In this document: positions 5,171-6,756 of the stretch, one piece after another
Layout of the letters: every line of letters starts with the position of its first letter
Position numbering within the stretch: the stretch's first letter is position 1
From: DATLZB01 sp035574175
GTDB taxonomy: Bacteria > Pseudomonadota > Alphaproteobacteria > Rhizobiales > Hyphomicrobiaceae
Direction of reading: 5' to 3'
Length of the DNA stretch: 6,756 nt
Assembly: GCA_035574175.1 (NCBI GenBank)
Contig: DATLZB010000204.1
Coordinates: 1 to 6,756, forward strand
The notes under the pieces: generated by a model
Databases searched by the model: none
The model's input: only the letters and a program-made list of their open reading frames with translations
Told to the model about the DNA's origin: nothing
Position numbers and translations under genes: made by a program

Positions 5171-5177
5171 CACCGGC

Positions 5178-6146
5178 ATGCACATCATCACGGCCGACGA
5201 TATCGAGAAGACGCTCGCCTATCCGATGCTGGTCGATGTGCTCGAGAGTGCCTTCCGCACCGGCGCCATTGCACCGCCCCGCCACCACCACACAATAAGG
5301 CTCGCCGGCCGGCCCGATGCGACGCTGCTGCTGATGCCGGCTTGGACGAGCGCCGCACCGGGCGCGGCAACGGCCGGCCGCTACATCGGCATCAAGTCGG
5401 TGACCGTCTTCCCCGACGCCGGCAAGTTCTCCAAGCCCGCCGTGCAGGGTGCCTACCTTCTGCTGTCCACCGAAACTGGCGAGCCGCTCGCCATGATGGA
5501 CGCACCGCGCCTCACCGTCTGGCGCACCGCAGCCGCATCAGCGCTGGCCGCCCGTCATTTGGCACCTGAAAAGGCGAGCCGAATGCTCATGGTCGGCGCC
5601 GGCGCGCTGGCGCCTTACCTGGTGAGGGCACACGCCTCGGTCCGCCCGATCCGCGAGGTGGCTATCTGGAACCGGAGCCCGGCGGGCGCCGAGCGCCTCG
5701 CGCAAAAGCTCGCCGCATCAGGTCTCGCCGCGACCGCGACCGAGGACCTGGAGGCGGCCGTGCGCAATGCCGACATCATCTCGACCGCGACGCTTGCCTC
5801 CGAGCCCCTCGTGCGCGGCGCATGGCTGAGGCCCGGCACTCATATCGACTGCGTAGGCGCCTTCACGCCCGCCATGCGCGAGACGGACGACGACGTCGCG
5901 AAACGCGCGCGCATCTGGGTCGACACGCGGGAGGGCGCCTTGCGCGAGGCCGGTGACCTCGTGCAGCCGATCAAGTCCGGCGTGATCGAGGAAAGCCGCG
6001 TCCAAGGCGACCTCTACGGCCTGGCGCGCGGCACCGCCCCGCGGCGAGGCTCCGATCAGGAGATTACCATGTTCAAGTCCGTCGGCGCCTCGATCGAGGA
6101 CTTGGCCGCGGCGATCGCGGTGTATGAGCGCCTCAGCTCTGGATGA
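5178..6146 (+). CDS. Ornithine cyclodeaminase / mu-crystallin family protein
   Basis: NAD(P)-dependent enzyme of the OCD/mu-crystallin family, whose members include ornithine cyclodeaminase, alanine dehydrogenase and cyclic imine (ketimine, pyrroline-2-carboxylate) reductases. The 322 residues are full length. Substrate-side motifs are RHHHTI (35-40), YIGIKSVTVFPD with the conserved Lys73, and LTVWRTAAASALAARHL with Arg116. The Rossmann fold begins at MLMVGAGALAPY (136-147), continues through VAIWNRSPAGAERLA, and ends near WVDTREGALREAGDLVQP. The catalytic Asp of true cyclodeaminases, in a GGDxPGK context, is not conserved: here the loop reads CVGAFTPAMRE (225-235), with Phe229 at that place. 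The usual GxGxQA is GAGALA. I infer an imine reductase or amino-acid dehydrogenase, not ornithine cyclodeaminase. The ATG at 5178 follows GAGAGGG; a TTG at 5145 is less likely. It begins 36 nt after lapA and overlaps trpS tail-to-tail. Confidence 0.9.
   Translation: MHIITADDIEKTLAYPMLVDVLESAFRTGAIAPPRHHHTIRLAGRPDATLLLMPAWTSAAPGAATAGRYIGIKSVTVFPDAGKFSKPAVQGAYLLLSTETGEPLAMMDAPRLTVWRTAAASALAARHLAPEKASRMLMVGAGALAPYLVRAHASVRPIREVAIWNRSPAGAERLAQKLAASGLAATATEDLEAAVRNADIISTATLASEPLVRGAWLRPGTHIDCVGAFTPAMRETDDDVAKRARIWVDTREGALREAGDLVQPIKSGVIEESRVQGDLYGLARGTAPRRGSDQEITMFKSVGASIEDLAAAIAVYERLSSG
6133..6146. other. Tail-to-tail coding overlap of OCD-family gene and trpS
   Basis: The plus-strand gene ends with TGA at 6144-6146 and the minus-strand trpS ends with TGA at 6133-6135, so 14 bp code on both strands. 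Both transcripts must read into the opposite gene before ending. I see no bidirectional terminator at the junction. Confidence 0.9.
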
Positions 6147-6756
6147 AGCCGACGATGTCCTTCACCTGACGCATGATCGGGTCGGCGATGGCCCGCGCTC
6201 GGGCGGCGCCGTCGGCGAGCACGCGGTCGATCTCGCCTGGATCGGCGCTGAGACGGCGCATCTCGCCGGTGATCGGCGCGAGCTTTGCCACCGCGAGATC
6301 GGCCAGCGCCTTCTTGAAGGTCGAGAACTGGCCGCCGCCGAATTGCCGAAGCACCTGCGCCTTCGAAGTCCCGGCCAGCGCCGCATAGATGCCGACCAGG
6401 TTGTCCGCTTCGGGCCGCGTCTCGAGGGCCGCCTCATCGCTCGGCAGTGGATGCGGATCCGTCTTCGCCTTCTGGATCTTGCGGGCGATCGTATCGGCAT
6501 CGTCGGTGAGGTTGATGCGTGAGAGGTCCGAGGCGTCCGACTTCGACATTTTCTTGGTGCCGTCCCGCAGGCTCATCACTCGCGTGGCGGGGCCCTGGAT
6601 CACCGGCTCGGGCAGCGGAAAGAAGGCCCCGTCCTTGAACCCCGCCGCCACGATCGAGTCCCGATAGTCGTTGTTGAACTTCTGGGCGATGTCGCGGGCA
6701 AGTTCCAGGTGTTGCTTCTGGTCCTCGCCCACCGGCACGTGCGTCGCCCTGTAGGC
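6133..6756 (-). CDS. trpS: Tryptophan--tRNA ligase, C-terminal part (runs off the window)
   Basis: Class Ic aminoacyl-tRNA synthetase that charges tRNA-Trp in the cytoplasm. Only the last 207 residues are present; the 5' part, with the HIGH-like motif and first half of the Rossmann fold, lies beyond 6756. The fragment opens with AYRATHVPVGEDQKQHLEL, the conserved tryptophan/ATP-site segment of bacterial TrpRS. It then reads FFPLPEPVI and carries a perfect KMSKS loop at 6538-6552 (fragment residues 69-73), in GTKKMSKSDASD. The C-terminal helical anticodon-binding domain follows (about 100-207), including RPEADNLVGIYAAL. The expected full length is about 350 residues, so nearly 60% is here. No frameshift is seen. 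The TGA (6133-6135) lies inside the 3' end of the convergent cyclodeaminase-like gene, giving a 14-bp coding overlap and leaving no room for a terminator between the genes. Confidence 0.97.
   Translation of the reverse strand, partial: AYRATHVPVGEDQKQHLELARDIAQKFNNDYRDSIVAAGFKDGAFFPLPEPVIQGPATRVMSLRDGTKKMSKSDASDLSRINLTDDADTIARKIQKAKTDPHPLPSDEAALETRPEADNLVGIYAALAGTSKAQVLRQFGGGQFSTFKKALADLAVAKLAPITGEMRRLSADPGEIDRVLADGAARARAIADPIMRQVKDIVGFIQS

Noticed and set aside
5145..5177. TTG start for the cyclodeaminase-like gene
   Set aside because: The ATG at 5178 has a GAGAGGG SD, and MHIITADDIE is the normal start of the family; the extension covers a hairpin and the SD.
4530..5291. 253-codon minus-strand frame opposite ihfB and lapA
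   Set aside because: It spans three recognised genes on the other strand with no recognisable domain; treated as a GC-driven shadow.
1..6756. CRISPR arrays, insertion sequences, integrase sites, tRNA or rRNA genes, anti-phage modules
   Set aside because: I looked for direct repeats with regular spacing, terminal inverted repeats with transposase-like frames, and tRNA-like cloverleaves, and found none.

Overview
The window is high-GC (roughly 60-65% by eye) chromosomal DNA that reads as an alphaproteobacterium, most likely of the Hyphomicrobiales (Rhizobiales) type. Three things suggest this. A small heat-shock gene is paired with a DUF1150 gene and preceded by a ROSE-like RNA thermometer. 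The order sppA-ihfB-lapA is a known alphaproteobacterial arrangement. The -35/-10 pair at the heat-shock gene resembles an RpoH promoter. I see no mobile element, phage gene, CRISPR array, tRNA or rRNA.

Layout. Positions 1-841 (+) encode a membrane-anchored thermonuclease-family protein whose true start may lie left of the window. Positions 866-1870 (-) are a heat-shock unit: an RpoH-like promoter (1843-1870), a ~106-nt leader with a ROSE-like thermometer (1730-1835), an Hsp20 chaperone (1289-1729) and DUF1150 (866-1156). Divergent from it, 1930-2679 (+) encodes a TauE/SafE-type permease, followed by a long hairpin. Positions 2744-3391 (+) encode an unrecognised exported protein with six cysteines. 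A co-directional cluster follows: sppA-type S49 peptidase (3474-4442), ihfB (4477-4767), a LapA-domain membrane protein (4794-5141) and an ornithine cyclodeaminase/mu-crystallin-family enzyme (5178-6146). The window closes with the 3' part of trpS on the minus strand (6133-6756), which overlaps the preceding gene tail-to-tail by 14 bp.

How the parts work together. Two control devices act on the heat-shock unit: RpoH-type transcription and heat-melting of a hairpin that hides the hsp20 ribosome binding site. In the sppA-ihfB-lapA-OCD cluster, spacing is tight (34 nt, about 26 nt or a 4-nt overlap depending on the lapA start, and 36 nt), which suggests co-transcription. A perfect 10-bp inverted repeat spans the sppA stop codon and abuts the ihfB ribosome binding site, with a competing hairpin just upstream, so ihfB may be controlled by RNA structure. 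A hairpin plus an identical 12-nt ribosome-binding segment recurs in front of the cyclodeaminase-like gene.

Most of the window is housekeeping or conserved accessory content. I do not see a convincing new multi-gene system. The best leads are the RNA structures at hsp20 and ihfB, the unrecognised cysteine-containing exported protein, and the cyclodeaminase-family enzyme that lacks the canonical catalytic aspartate.
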